Notes: generated by a model not told the origin, from the letters alone. DNA of 64,000 nt from Idiomarina fontislapidosi (GCF_003226255.1 NZ_QJST01000004.1:62001-126000), one strand, 5' to 3'; numbered from the stretch's first letter, positions 47,478 through 57,980 are shown. Numbers and translations are program-made.

Positions 47478-48733
47478 GTGACGTTCATCTAGCGCAATTT
47501 TGGCATCTCCCATTACCTCCTTCATCGGCTGCGTATCTGAGGCTGACTCAGCAACTGGGGTTGCCAGCGAGCGCCGTCGTTGAATTGCTTGATTGTGACC
47601 AAGGTCGTGTAATTATTCTCGACAAAATGGCTTGGCCACAACGGGAAAGCATTGTATTTCAGTTACAAGCGATCAGCTCTAAACCTATTCATTGCGTTTA
47701 TGTGCCTACCCATACGCAGGCGCACATGGCAAGTGCCGATGCCCAAAGCCTGCTTGTACATGCCTATCAACGTAATGCCTCGGACATACATATAGAACCC
47801 ATACAAAGTGGGGGACGAATTCGACTTAGGATCGAAGGGCGGTTGTTTGAGCAACCGCGTTTATCACGGCCGGAGCTCGACACACTGATGGCTCAACTTA
47901 AAGTGTTAGCCGAGGTGGATGTCACTGAGACTAAACAACCTCAGGATGGACGAATTGATCTTATGGTCGGCAATCAGCAGGCGCGATTTCGTCTCAATGC
48001 GTGTCCAGGTAGTCGGGGTGAAAGTATCGTTGTAAGGTGCCTCCATAGTGCTGAACAGTTGCCGTCATTACACCAACTTGGTCTTACCCACCGTCAGTTC
48101 TTATGTTTGGCGAAGCAACTCGCGGCCGCTGTCGGCTTAATTCTGGTTTCTGGTCCAACGGGCAGCGGTAAAAGCACCACGATTTACAGCATCATTAAGC
48201 AGCTCAGCGAATCGGGTTTACGCGTGTGTAGCGTCGAAGATCCCGTCGAAATTGAACTCAGTGGCATCCTACAAACACAAGTCCATCCTCAACTTGAGCT
48301 CGGTTTTGCAAAAGTACTGCGAGCTTTTTTACGGCAAGACCCAGATGTCATTATGGTAGGGGAAGTTCGCGATGCCGAAACGGCAAAAATCGCCGTACAA
48401 GCTGCACTGACCGGTCACCTTGTCATTGCATCAATCCATGCTGACACGGCCATAGACGTCATTCGGCGACTCGTGCAACTGGGAGTTCAACAGGCAGATG
48501 TAACAGCTGCGCTAAAATTAGTGATAAGCCAACGTCTAAGAGTGCGGCCACAAGGTGGTGTCCAAGTGCTGTTCGAACTTTTGCCGTGGCCTGAACGCTT
48601 ACGAGGCTACACTCACACATTGCGCAATGAACTACGCGACGAAATCTTAAGCCAACAACAGTTGCCCAGCTTACAACAACGTATTCAATGCAGTTATCTA
48701 AGTAGCCATGATGAATTTAATTCGAATCCGTAG
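47474..48733 (+). CDS. pilB: type IV pilus assembly ATPase PilB (short form)
   Basis: A 419-residue GspE/PilB ATPase. Motifs: SDIHIEP, the PilB arginine region QPQDGRIDL, Walker A GPTGSGKSTTIYS near residue 232, Asp box VCSVEDPVEIE, Walker B DVIMVGEVRDAETA, and His box ASIHADTA. Typical PilB is about 560 residues; here most of the N1 domain is missing, and the C-terminal CxxC zinc motif is absent, as in HofB-like proteins. Start overlaps the pilA stop (ATGA). It should power pilus extension. Confidence 0.9.
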   Translation: MSDVHLAQFWHLPLPPSSAAYLRLTQQLGLPASAVVELLDCDQGRVIILDKMAWPQRESIVFQLQAISSKPIHCVYVPTHTQAHMASADAQSLLVHAYQRNASDIHIEPIQSGGRIRLRIEGRLFEQPRLSRPELDTLMAQLKVLAEVDVTETKQPQDGRIDLMVGNQQARFRLNACPGSRGESIVVRCLHSAEQLPSLHQLGLTHRQFLCLAKQLAAAVGLILVSGPTGSGKSTTIYSIIKQLSESGLRVCSVEDPVEIELSGILQTQVHPQLELGFAKVLRAFLRQDPDVIMVGEVRDAETAKIAVQAALTGHLVIASIHADTAIDVIRRLVQLGVQQADVTAALKLVISQRLRVRPQGGVQVLFELLPWPERLRGYTHTLRNELRDEILSQQQLPSLQQRIQCSYLSSHDEFNSNP

Positions 48734-49757
48734 AGGTTTCTCTACCGCACAATGGTACCGCTCACTCGCCCATTTAGAACAATTAATATCGGGCGGGCTC
48801 CCGTTATCGCTTGCCCTTTGTGTTGTCGCACAGCAAGCTGACCACCCCGCCTTAAAGCAACACTTTCAAACCTTACATCAACAGGTGCAAGCCGGCGTTA
48901 GCCTCTCACAAGCATTGGCTAGGCTGTTACCGCAATCACTCCATCCCGCACAAGCAGGCATCTCCGTGGCCGAACAAACAGGTCAACTGGCAGCTGTGAT
49001 GCGCAGCCTTGTTGATAGCTGGCAGCGGCAACAACGCATCCGCGCCATGGTTAAAGATGCCATTCGTTACCCACTGGCATTACTGTGTATGGGTATCATC
49101 ATCATCGCAATCTTCCTTATTTGGGTACTACCGACGATTCAGCAGCTGTTTAACGATCAGCCATTACCACTACTGACTCAGTATCTAGTCAGCAGCGTAG
49201 CGTGGTTCACAACGTATGCTGCGCGCATAGTCGTCGTAATCGCCGTTATATTGTCACTTGCAATCATCGGCTACTGGAAGCAGAAACTCGGCTGCCAAGC
49301 GCTAATGCAGCGCTTACCTATTTGGGGTAAACTGCAACAACTCAGAGTCTATCAATCGACTTTTGAGTATCTTGCTTTGGGTTTGCGCAGCGGTATGTCG
49401 GCGGTACACGCCACGCGCATGCTCGCTAGCCATTCAGACTGGCTGCCGATGCAAAGTAAACTGGGAAAGATAGCGCAAGCCCTAAATGACGGCTCCAGCT
49501 GGTCAGCTGCGTTTGTCGAAGCACAGTTAACTGACCCAACAATACAGGCATACTTGCAAACAGCAGAACAGGTCGGACGCATGGATAGTGCAGTTGCGCG
49601 TTTGAGTGAGGACTTTCAACAACGCATCGAAGCTTACTGCGAGCACTTACGAACTTGGTTAAATCCATTGCTGATGGCGATACTGACAGGCATTATTGGA
49701 TTCATGCTGTTGGCAATGTATCTGCCGATTTTCTCGCTAACACAACAATTGGCTTAG
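48708..49757 (+). CDS. pilC: type IV pilus platform protein PilC
   Basis: A 349-residue inner-membrane platform protein with two GspF-type halves: LEQLISGGLPLSLALCVV with GISVAEQTGQLAAVMRSL first, then YQSTFEYLALGLRSGMSAVHAT with TAEQVGRMDSAVARLSEDF. Membrane helices lie near residues 120-145, 160-190 and 315-340. It is shorter than the usual 400 residues. It overlaps pilB by 26 nt and probably depends on coupled translation. Confidence 0.92.
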   Translation: MMNLIRIRRGFSTAQWYRSLAHLEQLISGGLPLSLALCVVAQQADHPALKQHFQTLHQQVQAGVSLSQALARLLPQSLHPAQAGISVAEQTGQLAAVMRSLVDSWQRQQRIRAMVKDAIRYPLALLCMGIIIIAIFLIWVLPTIQQLFNDQPLPLLTQYLVSSVAWFTTYAARIVVVIAVILSLAIIGYWKQKLGCQALMQRLPIWGKLQQLRVYQSTFEYLALGLRSGMSAVHATRMLASHSDWLPMQSKLGKIAQALNDGSSWSAAFVEAQLTDPTIQAYLQTAEQVGRMDSAVARLSEDFQQRIEAYCEHLRTWLNPLLMAILTGIIGFMLLAMYLPIFSLTQQLA

Positions 49758-49767
49758 GACTCACACA

Positions 49768-50628
49768 ATGGATGCATTATTTGTCGCAGCCTCTTGGCAA
49801 GCGCTTTTGATAGCAGGACTGCTCGGCGCTTCTGTCGGTAGCTTTGTTAATGTTGTAATAGTACGTTTACCCAAGCAGCTGGAGCTGCAGTGGAAATACG
49901 AATGTGCAGAGCTCGCCGGTGAACCGGTACGTGAAAAAACTCAGTTTAATATTGCAGTGCCGGGTTCTCATTGCCCAAGCTGCCAACAACCTGTCGCTTG
50001 GTATGACAATATCCCGATCCTCAGCTATCTCGTCCTGCGGGCACAATGCCGTCATTGCCAAACGACTATCCCGATTTTTTATTGGTTGGTTGAGATAGCG
50101 ACGACACTGATTTTTATTGGGTTAGGCTGGCAATTTGGGTTGAGTCTTGGCTTTTGGGTGTTTGGCTGCGCACTGAGCTTACTCATCGCGATGACGCTTA
50201 TTGATTATCAGCATCAGCTGTTACCTGACCAGCTTACCTATCCGTTTTTATGGCTAGCCCTACTGTGGTCGTTAAGCCCACTGAGCACCGTCACCCCGAG
50301 CCAAGCCATCATCGGCGCTGTTGTCGGCTATTTGAGCTTATGGAGTCTATATTGGTTGTTTAAACTTCTGACTGGAAAAGAAGGTATGGGCTACGGTGAC
50401 TTCAAGTTACTCGCTGGCCTTAGCGCATTTACTGGCGTCGCGTTGTTGCCTGTCACCGTCATTTTCAGTGCCGTCGCAGGGGTTATCATCGGTATCATCG
50501 TCGCGATCAAACATAAGCAATCGGTACCCATTCCATTTGGACCATTCTTAGCCGTTGGCGGTGTTATTAGCTATGTATGGGGAGAATCCCTACTAACCGC
50601 TTATTGGCAATGGCTTGGAGTGATGTAA
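49768..50628 (+). CDS. pilD: prepilin peptidase/N-methyltransferase PilD
   Basis: A 286-residue polytopic membrane enzyme that cuts and methylates prepilins. The cytoplasmic zinc cluster CPSC...CRHC lies in residues 71-100, and both catalytic Asp are present in TLIDYQHQLLPD and GMGYGDFKLLAGL. It should process PilA here, and possibly the pseudopilin at 25334-25873. The stop overlaps the coaE start (TAATG). Confidence 0.96.
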   Translation: MDALFVAASWQALLIAGLLGASVGSFVNVVIVRLPKQLELQWKYECAELAGEPVREKTQFNIAVPGSHCPSCQQPVAWYDNIPILSYLVLRAQCRHCQTTIPIFYWLVEIATTLIFIGLGWQFGLSLGFWVFGCALSLLIAMTLIDYQHQLLPDQLTYPFLWLALLWSLSPLSTVTPSQAIIGAVVGYLSLWSLYWLFKLLTGKEGMGYGDFKLLAGLSAFTGVALLPVTVIFSAVAGVIIGIIVAIKHKQSVPIPFGPFLAVGGVISYVWGESLLTAYWQWLGVM

Positions 50629-51233
50629 TGAGTCGCTTTATTTTAGGTCTGACTGGCGGCATCGGTAGTGGAAAAAGCGCCGCATCCAATTATATTGCTG
50701 AGCAAGGCATCGCCATCGTTGACGCGGATGTTATCGCGCGCGACGTGGTCGCGCCAGGCACCGAGGGACTTGCCGAAATTATTGCTCATTTTGGCGACGA
50801 GGTAGTCGATGCATCGGGCGCACTGATTCGCAGTAAGTTACGTCAGCGCGTGTTTGAAAACCCCGACGATAAAGCATGGATTAATCAGCTGCTGCACCCA
50901 CTTATCCGCGAACAAATAATCGCTCAACTTGAGCAGGCGCAATCGGCGTATGTCGTGTTAGTCGCGCCTTTGCTGCTTGAGAATGGTCTCGATGCGCTGT
51001 GTGACCGAGTGTTAGTCATTGATGTCGATGAAGATACTCAATTAGCCCGCACGCAACAGCGCGATAGCGTTTCTAAGCAACAAGTCGAAGCCATAATCGC
51101 CGCGCAAATTGATCGCCCGACGCGGCTCAAAAAGGCCGATGATGTGGTTAGCAATCAGGGGGACTTACGCGACCTATATCAACAATTAGATAGATTACAT
51201 GCGCACTACCTTGAATTAGCCGCACAGAAGTGA
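50628..51233 (+). CDS. coaE: dephospho-CoA kinase
   Basis: Last step of CoA synthesis. The 201-residue protein has the P-loop GLTGGIGSGKSAASN near residue 7, DADVIARDVV, HPLIREQ, and the LVAPLLLENGL lid region. ATG at 50628 overlaps the pilD stop; a 17-codon upstream extension inside pilD is rejected. Confidence 0.97.
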   Translation: MSRFILGLTGGIGSGKSAASNYIAEQGIAIVDADVIARDVVAPGTEGLAEIIAHFGDEVVDASGALIRSKLRQRVFENPDDKAWINQLLHPLIREQIIAQLEQAQSAYVVLVAPLLLENGLDALCDRVLVIDVDEDTQLARTQQRDSVSKQQVEAIIAAQIDRPTRLKKADDVVSNQGDLRDLYQQLDRLHAHYLELAAQK

Positions 51234-51297
51234 ATCTGTTTGCACACGGCGTTTAAATCATTATCATGGGCGGTCAGATTAATGAGATGAGAACCCC

Positions 51298-52059
51298 ATG
51301 TCGGAATCAGTGCCTTATGTGATTTATGAATACCCGTTGCAAGAGCGGTTTCGTACCTATTTGCGACTTGAGCAAGGGTTTCAGCAAATCCAAACGCCAC
51401 TTGATGGTACTGAACAACACGCGCTGCCGTTTTTTAATGCGCTATTTGGCCTACTTGAATTATTCGAACGATTTGATGTTAAAACTGAATTGAATCGTGA
51501 CCTCGATGCGCAAAAGCAATTCGTTCAACAATGGGCACGACATCCTCAAGTTGATAAAGACATGGTTGCATTATTACTTGAACGTTTAGCTCAAGCGCAA
51601 GAGCAACTTAGCGAGGGCAGCATCGCAGTGCGGGCATTAAAAGATGAGCCTTTTCTCGCCGGCATGAAACAACGTTTTTCACAGCCAGGCTGCCAAGCAT
51701 TGTTCGACTTGCCTCAGTTACAGACTTGGTTGAGTCAACCCGTCGCAAGTCAAATAACACATCAGCAGCAGTGGTTATCGCAATTCGCTCACTACCGCCA
51801 TGCTTTATCACAATTGCTTAGCTTATTAAGAGAGCGCGCCCCTTTTGAGACGGTACAAGCTAAAAAAGGATTTTGGCAAGAAAGTACCGATCCATTAGCG
51901 ATATTGCGTATGAAGGTGTCCGGTGAACATGCTGTATACCCAGTAGTTTCAGGGCATCGTCAACGCTTTACTATTCGTTTGATGGCGCTCTCAGAAGGCC
52001 AAAGTAATGCCTTTTCACATGATCTAGCGTTTCAACTAGCTCGTTGTTATGAGCAATAA
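51298..52059 (+). CDS. zapD: cell division protein ZapD
   Basis: A 253-residue cytoplasmic protein that cross-links FtsZ filaments. It opens with [19 protein letters not shown], the conserved helix of the family, and ends with a beta-rich domain ([11 protein letters not shown]). The neighbourhood coaE-zapD-yacG is conserved in gammaproteobacteria. It lies 64 bp after coaE. Confidence 0.95.
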   Translation: MSESVPYVIYEYPLQERFRTYLRLEQGFQQIQTPLDGTEQHALPFFNALFGLLELFERFDVKTELNRDLDAQKQFVQQWARHPQVDKDMVALLLERLAQAQEQLSEGSIAVRALKDEPFLAGMKQRFSQPGCQALFDLPQLQTWLSQPVASQITHQQQWLSQFAHYRHALSQLLSLLRERAPFETVQAKKGFWQESTDPLAILRMKVSGEHAVYPVVSGHRQRFTIRLMALSEGQSNAFSHDLAFQLARCYEQ

Positions 52060-52075
52060 TAAAGGAGAGCTCCGC

Positions 52076-52261
52076 ATGCCAACACAAGTCGACTGCCCCA
52101 CCTGCGGTAGCAAAGTGACATGGTCGCCGAAAGCGACTTATCGCCCGTTCTGCAGCGAGCGCTGCAAACTTATCGATTTAGGTGAGTGGGCAAATGAAGA
52201 AAAAGCCATTCCTGGCGAGCCAGCTCAAATCCCTGAGCAGTCCGCCAACGATGACTTTTAG
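52076..52261 (+). CDS. yacG: DNA gyrase inhibitor/zinc-finger protein YacG
   Basis: A 61-residue protein with a treble-clef-like zinc site, [10 protein letters not shown] and [14 protein letters not shown], exactly the YacG pattern. E. coli YacG binds GyrB and inhibits gyrase. GGAGAG lies 8-10 nt before the ATG at 52076. Its stop overlaps the convergent mutT stop by 4 nt. Confidence 0.95.
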   Translation: MPTQVDCPTCGSKVTWSPKATYRPFCSERCKLIDLGEWANEEKAIPGEPAQIPEQSANDDF

Positions 52262-52674
52262 TTAGATTGTGCATCCATAAGGCAATCGACAATGGGCTGG
52301 TTCGCGTCAGGAAACTGATAAGCATCCAATTGTGCGATATCAGCCCAAACATACTCTTGACCTTCCATCTGCTGTGCCGTGCCAGTGTAAGACAACACCC
52401 ACCACACATCTAACAATACCCGCTTGTCAGCATACTGATGTTCGACCACCGTAAGAGGTGCGCAGTCTGTCACTGCAATATTACACTCTTCTTTTAATTC
52501 GCGAACAAGGGCTTCCGTCACCGCCTCACCCTGTTCAACTTTACCGCCAGGAAACTCCCACTTACCGCCCTGATGCTGGTGATTGAGACGTTTCGCGATA
52601 AAGATTTCGCCTTGTTCATTTTTAATAACGCCCACGGCAACGTGTACCGTGGGCGTCGTACTATCAGACTTCAT
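52258..52674 (-). CDS. mutT: 8-oxo-dGTP diphosphatase MutT
   Basis: A 138-residue Nudix hydrolase that removes oxidised dGTP. The Nudix box is [20 protein letters not shown] followed by ECNI; the usual Gly after EEC is Asn. The WEFPGGK lead-in is typical of MutT. It begins on the last base of the secA stop (TAATG), as in the conserved secA-mutT pair. A GCCCACGG/CCGTGGGC hairpin lies 19-43 nt after the start. Confidence 0.95.
   Translation of the reverse strand: MKSDSTTPTVHVAVGVIKNEQGEIFIAKRLNHQHQGGKWEFPGGKVEQGEAVTEALVRELKEECNIAVTDCAPLTVVEHQYADKRVLLDVWWVLSYTGTAQQMEGQEYVWADIAQLDAYQFPDANQPIVDCLMDAQSN
52631..52655. repeat. 8-bp inverted repeat in the 5' end of mutT
   Basis: GCCCACGG (52631-52638) and CCGTGGGC (52648-52655) flank 9 nt. 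On the minus strand it forms a GC-rich hairpin just past the secA-mutT junction. Confidence 0.6.
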
Positions 52675-55391
52675 TATAATTTACCGTGACAGTGTTTATA
52701 CTTCTTCCCTGAGCCACACGGACAAGGCTCGTTACGCCCTACTTTTGCGCCGCGTTGTGCAGGTTGCTGTTGATCGTCAGCTGGAGCGCTAGACTCCGCC
52801 GTCGCGGTTGCACTCGCCTGTTCATGTTTGAACTCACGTGGCGCGCTGTCAGCGGCTTTACGCTGCTGGTCAACCGCATCAACATCCTCTGGTGCACGCA
52901 CACGAACACGACTCAGCAAGGTGACAACGTCTAGCTTGAGGTTCTCGAGCATTTCACTAAACAGCTCAAATGCCTCACGTTTATACTCTTGTTTAGGGTT
53001 CTTCTGAGCATAGCCACGCAAATGAATACCTTGACGCAAATGATCCATCGCAGCTAAGTGCTCTTTCCAATGCTGGTCTAAGCTTTGCAGCATCACTGAC
53101 TTCTCGAAACGACGCAGCACTTCAGGTCCGACAAGGTTTTCCTTCTCTTTGTAGGCATCGACTAACGCTTGCAATACGCGTTCACGTAAGACTTCCTCAT
53201 GGAAGTGTTCGTCTTCATCAAGCGCTTTCTGCAGTTCAAGCTCTACGTCAAAGTCGGCACGCAAGCGCTCTTCAAGCTTAGGTAAGTCCCAAAGCTCTGC
53301 AAGTGACTGTGGCGGTACATACTCATCAATCACGGCATTAACCACATCCTCGCGAATGACGTTAATAGTGTCGGAGATATCACCCTCGTCGAGCAGTTCG
53401 TTACGCTGTTCATACACCACGCGACGTTGATCGTTTGCCACATCATCATATTCGAGTAGCTGCTTACGTACATCAAAGTTACGGCCTTCAACTTTACGCT
53501 GGGCATTTTCGATGGCACGCGTTACCCACGGGTGTTCAATCGCTTCGCCTTCCTTCATACCCAATCGCTTCATCATGGTCGCCATGCGATCAGACGCGAA
53601 AATGCGCATTAATGGATCTTCAAGCGAAAGATAGAAACGCGATGAACCTGGGTCCCCTTGACGACCTGAACGACCACGCAACTGATTATCAATACGACGT
53701 GATTCATGACGCTCGGTACCGATAATATGTAAGCCACCTGCCTCGATCACTTTGTCATGCAGGACTTGCCACTCTTGCTTAATTTTTTCAATTTTGTCGT
53801 TATCCGGCGCTTCGAGCTTCTCAACGTCTGACTTCCAGTTACCGCCTAACACGATATCGGTACCACGCCCCGCCATGTTGGTGGCAATAGTGACCGCACC
53901 AGGACGACCCGCTTGCGCAACAATGTCGGCTTCCTGTTGGTGGAACTTAGCGTTAAGTACCGCATGTGGGATTTTTTTCTTCTTCAGCAAGCTCGACAGT
54001 AGTTCAGAGTTTTCGATGGAAACAGTACCCACCAGAACAGGTCGACCCTGTTTGCGACACTCTTCAATGTCTTCAGCAATCGCTTCGTATTTCTCACGCG
54101 TAGTTAAATAAATGAGGTCTGCGCGGTCGTCACGAACCATTGGACGGTTAGTCGGAATGACCACGGTCTCTAGACCATAAATCGACTGAAACTCAAAGGC
54201 TTCGGTATCGGCAGTACCTGTCATACCGGCGAGCTTGTCATACAAGCGGAAGTAATTCTGGAATGTGATAGAAGCGAGTGTTTGGTTCTCGTTTTGTATT
54301 TCAACACCTTCTTTCGCTTCCATTGCCTGATGCAAACCCTCAGACCAACGACGACCTTCCATCGTACGACCTGTGTGTTCGTCGACAATGACGATCTTGC
54401 CTTCTTTAACAATGTAATCGACATCGCGATGGAATAGATGGTGCGCACGCAGGGCCGCATTGATGTGATGCAATAGGGTAATGTTAGCCGCCGAGTATAG
54501 CGAGTCATCTTCCGCCAACATACCGCGCTCCTTAAGTAACGCCTCGATATGCTCTTGTCCATTCTCGGTGAGGTGCAACTGCTTGGCTTTCTCGTCGATG
54601 GTGAAATCACCATCACCATGCTCGTCCTCGGTATCTTCTTTTTCTTGGCGCACCAATAATGGCACTAAATCATTCATCTTTTTGTACATCTCAGAACTGT
54701 CTTCAGCAGGTCCAGAGATGATCAACGGCGTACGCGCTTCATCAATTAAGATCGAATCGACTTCATCCACCAAGGCATAATGCAACTCGCGTTGAACTCG
54801 CTCTTCAGGTGAGAACGCCATGTTATCGCGCAAATAGTCAAAACCAAACTCGTTATTGGTACCGTAGGTGATATCGGCTTGATACGCAGCTTTTTTATCC
54901 TGTGGCGCCATACCTGGAATGTTAAACGCGACCGACATACCGAGGAATTCAAATAACGGTCGGTTAAATTCAGCGTCACGCTTAGCCAAGTAGTCGTTTA
55001 CCGTGATGATATGAACGCCTTTGCCTGTCAGTGCATTCAAATAGGCAGGGAGTGTCGCAGTGAGCGTTTTACCCTCACCCGTTTTCATCTCCGCAATACG
55101 GTTTTCATCCAACACCATACCACCGACCATCTGCACGTCGAAATGGCGCATTTTAAAAACACGTTTACTCGCTTCACGCACGGTCGCAAAAGCTTCTTCT
55201 AGTAATGTATCTAGCTTAGCACCATCGTTAAGACGTTTTCTGAACTCTGTGGTTTTTTCTTTTAGTTGTTCGTCTGATAACGCCTCAAACTCAGGTTCGA
55301 GTTGATTAATTCGGTTCACGCGCTTTTGAAGCGTCTTTAAAATTCGGTCGTTACGACTACCAAATACTTTTCTGAACAAACTGCCTAGCAT
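52674..55391 (-). CDS. secA: preprotein translocase ATPase SecA
   Basis: A 905-residue Sec motor. Walker A is MKTGEGKTL near residue 102, the DEAD-like box [20 protein letters not shown], the second helicase half contains [16 protein letters not shown] and [21 protein letters not shown], and the C-terminus has the SecB-binding zinc motif [16 protein letters not shown]. It begins after a terminator that closes the M23 gene. No SecM-like arrest peptide is seen upstream. Confidence 0.99.
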   Translation of the reverse strand: MLGSLFRKVFGSRNDRILKTLQKRVNRINQLEPEFEALSDEQLKEKTTEFRKRLNDGAKLDTLLEEAFATVREASKRVFKMRHFDVQMVGGMVLDENRIAEMKTGEGKTLTATLPAYLNALTGKGVHIITVNDYLAKRDAEFNRPLFEFLGMSVAFNIPGMAPQDKKAAYQADITYGTNNEFGFDYLRDNMAFSPEERVQRELHYALVDEVDSILIDEARTPLIISGPAEDSSEMYKKMNDLVPLLVRQEKEDTEDEHGDGDFTIDEKAKQLHLTENGQEHIEALLKERGMLAEDDSLYSAANITLLHHINAALRAHHLFHRDVDYIVKEGKIVIVDEHTGRTMEGRRWSEGLHQAMEAKEGVEIQNENQTLASITFQNYFRLYDKLAGMTGTADTEAFEFQSIYGLETVVIPTNRPMVRDDRADLIYLTTREKYEAIAEDIEECRKQGRPVLVGTVSIENSELLSSLLKKKKIPHAVLNAKFHQQEADIVAQAGRPGAVTIATNMAGRGTDIVLGGNWKSDVEKLEAPDNDKIEKIKQEWQVLHDKVIEAGGLHIIGTERHESRRIDNQLRGRSGRQGDPGSSRFYLSLEDPLMRIFASDRMATMMKRLGMKEGEAIEHPWVTRAIENAQRKVEGRNFDVRKQLLEYDDVANDQRRVVYEQRNELLDEGDISDTINVIREDVVNAVIDEYVPPQSLAELWDLPKLEERLRADFDVELELQKALDEDEHFHEEVLRERVLQALVDAYKEKENLVGPEVLRRFEKSVMLQSLDQHWKEHLAAMDHLRQGIHLRGYAQKNPKQEYKREAFELFSEMLENLKLDVVTLLSRVRVRAPEDVDAVDQQRKAADSAPREFKHEQASATATAESSAPADDQQQPAQRGAKVGRNEPCPCGSGKKYKHCHGKL

Positions 55392-55420
55392 GAGAACGAG
55401 TTATCCTGTTTTATTCGAAA

Positions 55421-55449
55421 TTAAAAAATTCGGTGGCTAACGGCCACCG
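55421..55449 (-). terminator. rho-independent terminator after the M23 peptidase gene
   Basis: CGGTGGC / GCCACCG stem, followed on the minus strand by AATTTTTTAA; it separates the M23 gene from secA. Confidence 0.9.
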
Positions 55450-55473
55450 CATCTAATGATTCACACTGAACCG

Positions 55474-56400
55474 TTAATCGGCTGAACGATAAACGAAACG
55501 GTTCGGGTCTATCTGCTTACCATTACGCAATACTTCGTAGTGGACATGAGGCCCAGTAGAGCGACCTGTATTTCCCATTTCGGCGATGATTTGCCCACGG
55601 GTCACGACATCACCCACTGAAACATTTATCTTGTCATTATGACCATAACGGGTTTTTAAGCCACCACCATGGTCAATTTCAATGAGATTACCATAACCCC
55701 AGCGTTCGCCCGCCCAGGTGACAACACCTGCACCTGTGGCAACGACTTTGACATCCTCATCATAGCTGGCAAAGTCGAGCCCTTTGTGCATCGCGGGTTT
55801 GCCAGAAAATGGGTCTTTACGAACACCATACTGAGATGAGAGCCAACCACTTGTGATAGGACTGCCAGCAATGAAACTTTCATTATTAACATTGTGGTTC
55901 ATCATGACAGATTCAAGTAGTGACAGCTGTTTTTGCTTGTCAGCAATTTTTGACAGCATCTGCTCAATATCAGCAAGCACCTCAGTACCCGTTGATTTGG
56001 GTAGCGCAACAGCCTCGGTTTCGGGGCCCCCTAGCGGGATTTCCGAGTTAAAGCTGAATTCGCCATTCGCCAAGTTGGCTTTGTCAGCTAACCGCTCACC
56101 CAATGCATCGAGTCGACGCATATGAGCGCGCAATTCGCCCAAGTAGACAGTCATTGCACCGAGACGCTTTTCGGTCTCGTTATACAGTTCGGCGACAGCC
56201 TGCGACTGTAATGCCAAGTTTTTTTGCTCTTCGCTAATTTTCGTTTGCGCCACGGCAGGGTCAACGCCCTGATAGCTCCAAGGCTTGAAGTAAGCAGCCC
56301 CGACTAAAGCAACGAGTCCCATATAGGAAAACAAGCGACGCCGCGTTAAACGAAAACTAAAACGAATTTTGGAGCCTTTGTAAAAGACTGATAAACTCAT
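55474..56400 (-). CDS. M23 (LytM-type) peptidase, membrane anchored
   Basis: A 308-residue periplasmic protein with an N-terminal signal anchor (LFSYMGLVALVGAAYF), a coiled-coil region (residues 50-165) and a C-terminal LytM domain with MHKGLDFAS and HVHYEVLRNG, both retaining the zinc ligands (H-x-x-x-D and H-x-H). It likely cuts peptidoglycan peptide bridges or helps amidase activation. In this position between lpxC and secA many gammaproteobacteria have such a gene where enterics have secM. Confidence 0.92.
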   Translation of the reverse strand: MSLSVFYKGSKIRFSFRLTRRRLFSYMGLVALVGAAYFKPWSYQGVDPAVAQTKISEEQKNLALQSQAVAELYNETEKRLGAMTVYLGELRAHMRRLDALGERLADKANLANGEFSFNSEIPLGGPETEAVALPKSTGTEVLADIEQMLSKIADKQKQLSLLESVMMNHNVNNESFIAGSPITSGWLSSQYGVRKDPFSGKPAMHKGLDFASYDEDVKVVATGAGVVTWAGERWGYGNLIEIDHGGGLKTRYGHNDKINVSVGDVVTRGQIIAEMGNTGRSTGPHVHYEVLRNGKQIDPNRFVYRSAD

Positions 56401-56443
56401 TATTACTCTCTTATTATGGGTTTACAGCAACAACCTAGCGCAC

Positions 56444-56902
56444 ATGAACTCTAAACCTAAAACAACCAAACAATGGCTCAATAATCAACGTGATCATAAC
56501 ACGTTGAGTCAGTACGCACAGTTTGCCGCCCAACTGCGCGATTGGCAACTACTCTTTGCACGCAGCCTCCCCGCAAATCTTGCAGGTCAGTGCGAGTTGC
56601 TCAACGTGCGTGAGGGGCAAATCGTTGTGCGTACGCGTTCTGCGTCCGCTGCCAGCCAATTGCGTACGATGTCAGCACAACTCATTACTGCGTTTTGCAA
56701 TAACGGTGCATCAGTGCAGGAAGTCAGCATCGATATCGATCCTGCACAAAACAAAGCTAGCAACCGCGATAAGCCAACCACTGTGAGTCGACGTCAACGC
56801 TTATTGAACTTAGCTGAGCAAAGCAGTGAACCGCTCAAAACTCAGTTACTAAAACTCGCTGAACAACTGGCAAGCAGTAAAAAGCTAACACCCGACGAAT
56901 AA
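56444..56902 (+). CDS. dciA: DciA-type replicative helicase loader (DUF721)
   Basis: A 152-residue protein. The N-terminal DUF721 domain (about residues 20-100) includes LAGQCELLNVREGQIVVRTRSASAASQLR, the KH-like fold of DciA. The C-terminal basic helical part (SRRQRLLNLAEQ) would contact DnaB. DciA is the common bacterial helicase loader in genomes lacking DnaC. It is divergent from the M23 gene across 43 bp. Confidence 0.85.
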   Translation: MNSKPKTTKQWLNNQRDHNTLSQYAQFAAQLRDWQLLFARSLPANLAGQCELLNVREGQIVVRTRSASAASQLRTMSAQLITAFCNNGASVQEVSIDIDPAQNKASNRDKPTTVSRRQRLLNLAEQSSEPLKTQLLKLAEQLASSKKLTPDE

Positions 56903-56935
56903 AAAAAGGTGCATAGTTTTCACTAAGCACCTTTA
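56903..56935. terminator. bidirectional terminator between dciA and lpxC
   Basis: AAAGGTGC / GCACCTTT stem with an inner TAGT/ACTA pairing and TTTC loop, A-rich on the left and T-containing on the right. Confidence 0.7.
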
Positions 56936-56962
56936 TCTTCATTCATCATCTAGATCATGACG

Positions 56963-57877
56963 TTATGCCAGCGAAGGTGACCAATACTTAATCGGTGCTT
57001 CTGCCGCTTTATCTTCGAATGTCACAAATTCCCAAGCTGACTGTTGTTCTAACAGTGCCTGTAATAACTGATTGTTCAATGCGTGACCTGACTTGTACGC
57101 GCGTAAATGGCCAAGAATGCTGTGACCGCCCATATACAAGTCACCGATCGCATCGAGCATTTTGTGCTTCACGAACTCATCGTCATAACGCAAGCCATCG
57201 GTGTTCAACACGCGAAACTCATCGAGTACGACCGCGTTATCGAAACTACCACCTAACGCCAAGTTGTTTGCTCGTAAATATTCGATGTCTTTCATAAATC
57301 CGAAGGTACGCGCACGGCTTACTTCTTTAATAAATGCCGAGCTGCTGAAATCCATCGTTACTGTCTGACCTGTTTCGGAAATTGCAGGGTGATCGAAGTC
57401 GATAGCGAAGTCGATGCGGAATCCGTCATGGGGTAGCAGCTCCGCCCACTTGCCATCGTCTTCAACACGGATAGGCTGTTTAATTCGAATAAACTTCTTA
57501 GCACTGGATTGTTCTTCGATGCCCGCACTTTGTAGCAGGTAAACAAAGGGGTGAGAACTTCCATCCATAATAGGAATTTCGTGCGAGTCAACTTCGATGA
57601 TCAAGTTGTCGATACCTACGCCCGCAAGTGCTGCGAGTAAATGTTCGACCGTCGATACACGAACGTTGTCTTCGTTTATTAAACAGGTACACAACTGCGT
57701 ATCCCGCACCCAATCGGCGCGCGCAGGAATATCAACAACCGGGTCTAAATCGACGCGGCGGAAAACCAACCCGGTATTGGCAGGCGCCGGGCGTAAGGTT
57801 AGATTAACCTTATTACCGCGGTGTAAGCCCACACCCGTGGTTGAAATCGCTTTTTTAAGTGTACGTTGTGTAATCAT
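56963..57877 (-). CDS. lpxC: UDP-3-O-acyl-N-acetylglucosamine deacetylase
   Basis: Committed step of lipid A synthesis. The 304-residue zinc enzyme has the first His in [15 protein letters not shown], the MDGSSHPF segment, and the C-terminal site [21 protein letters not shown], which supplies the His and Asp ligands and catalytic His. It is downstream of ftsZ, as in E. coli, with its own promoter at 57930-57959. Confidence 0.98.
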   Translation of the reverse strand: MITQRTLKKAISTTGVGLHRGNKVNLTLRPAPANTGLVFRRVDLDPVVDIPARADWVRDTQLCTCLINEDNVRVSTVEHLLAALAGVGIDNLIIEVDSHEIPIMDGSSHPFVYLLQSAGIEEQSSAKKFIRIKQPIRVEDDGKWAELLPHDGFRIDFAIDFDHPAISETGQTVTMDFSSSAFIKEVSRARTFGFMKDIEYLRANNLALGGSFDNAVVLDEFRVLNTDGLRYDDEFVKHKMLDAIGDLYMGGHSILGHLRAYKSGHALNNQLLQALLEQQSAWEFVTFEDKAAEAPIKYWSPSLA

Positions 57878-57929
57878 TAATCGAATTCACCTATCCAATC
57901 AAATCTGCTCCGCAAAAACACGGCCTGAC

Positions 57930-57959
57930 ATTATACGACAAATGTCATGTGTGACGCAA
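57930..57959 (-). promoter_or_regulatory. sigma70 promoter of lpxC
   Basis: Minus-strand TTGCGT (57954-57959), 18-nt spacer, perfect TATAAT (57930-57935), 53 nt before the lpxC start. Confidence 0.65.
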
Positions 57960-57980
57960 ATTTTGCATGATTTTTACACA

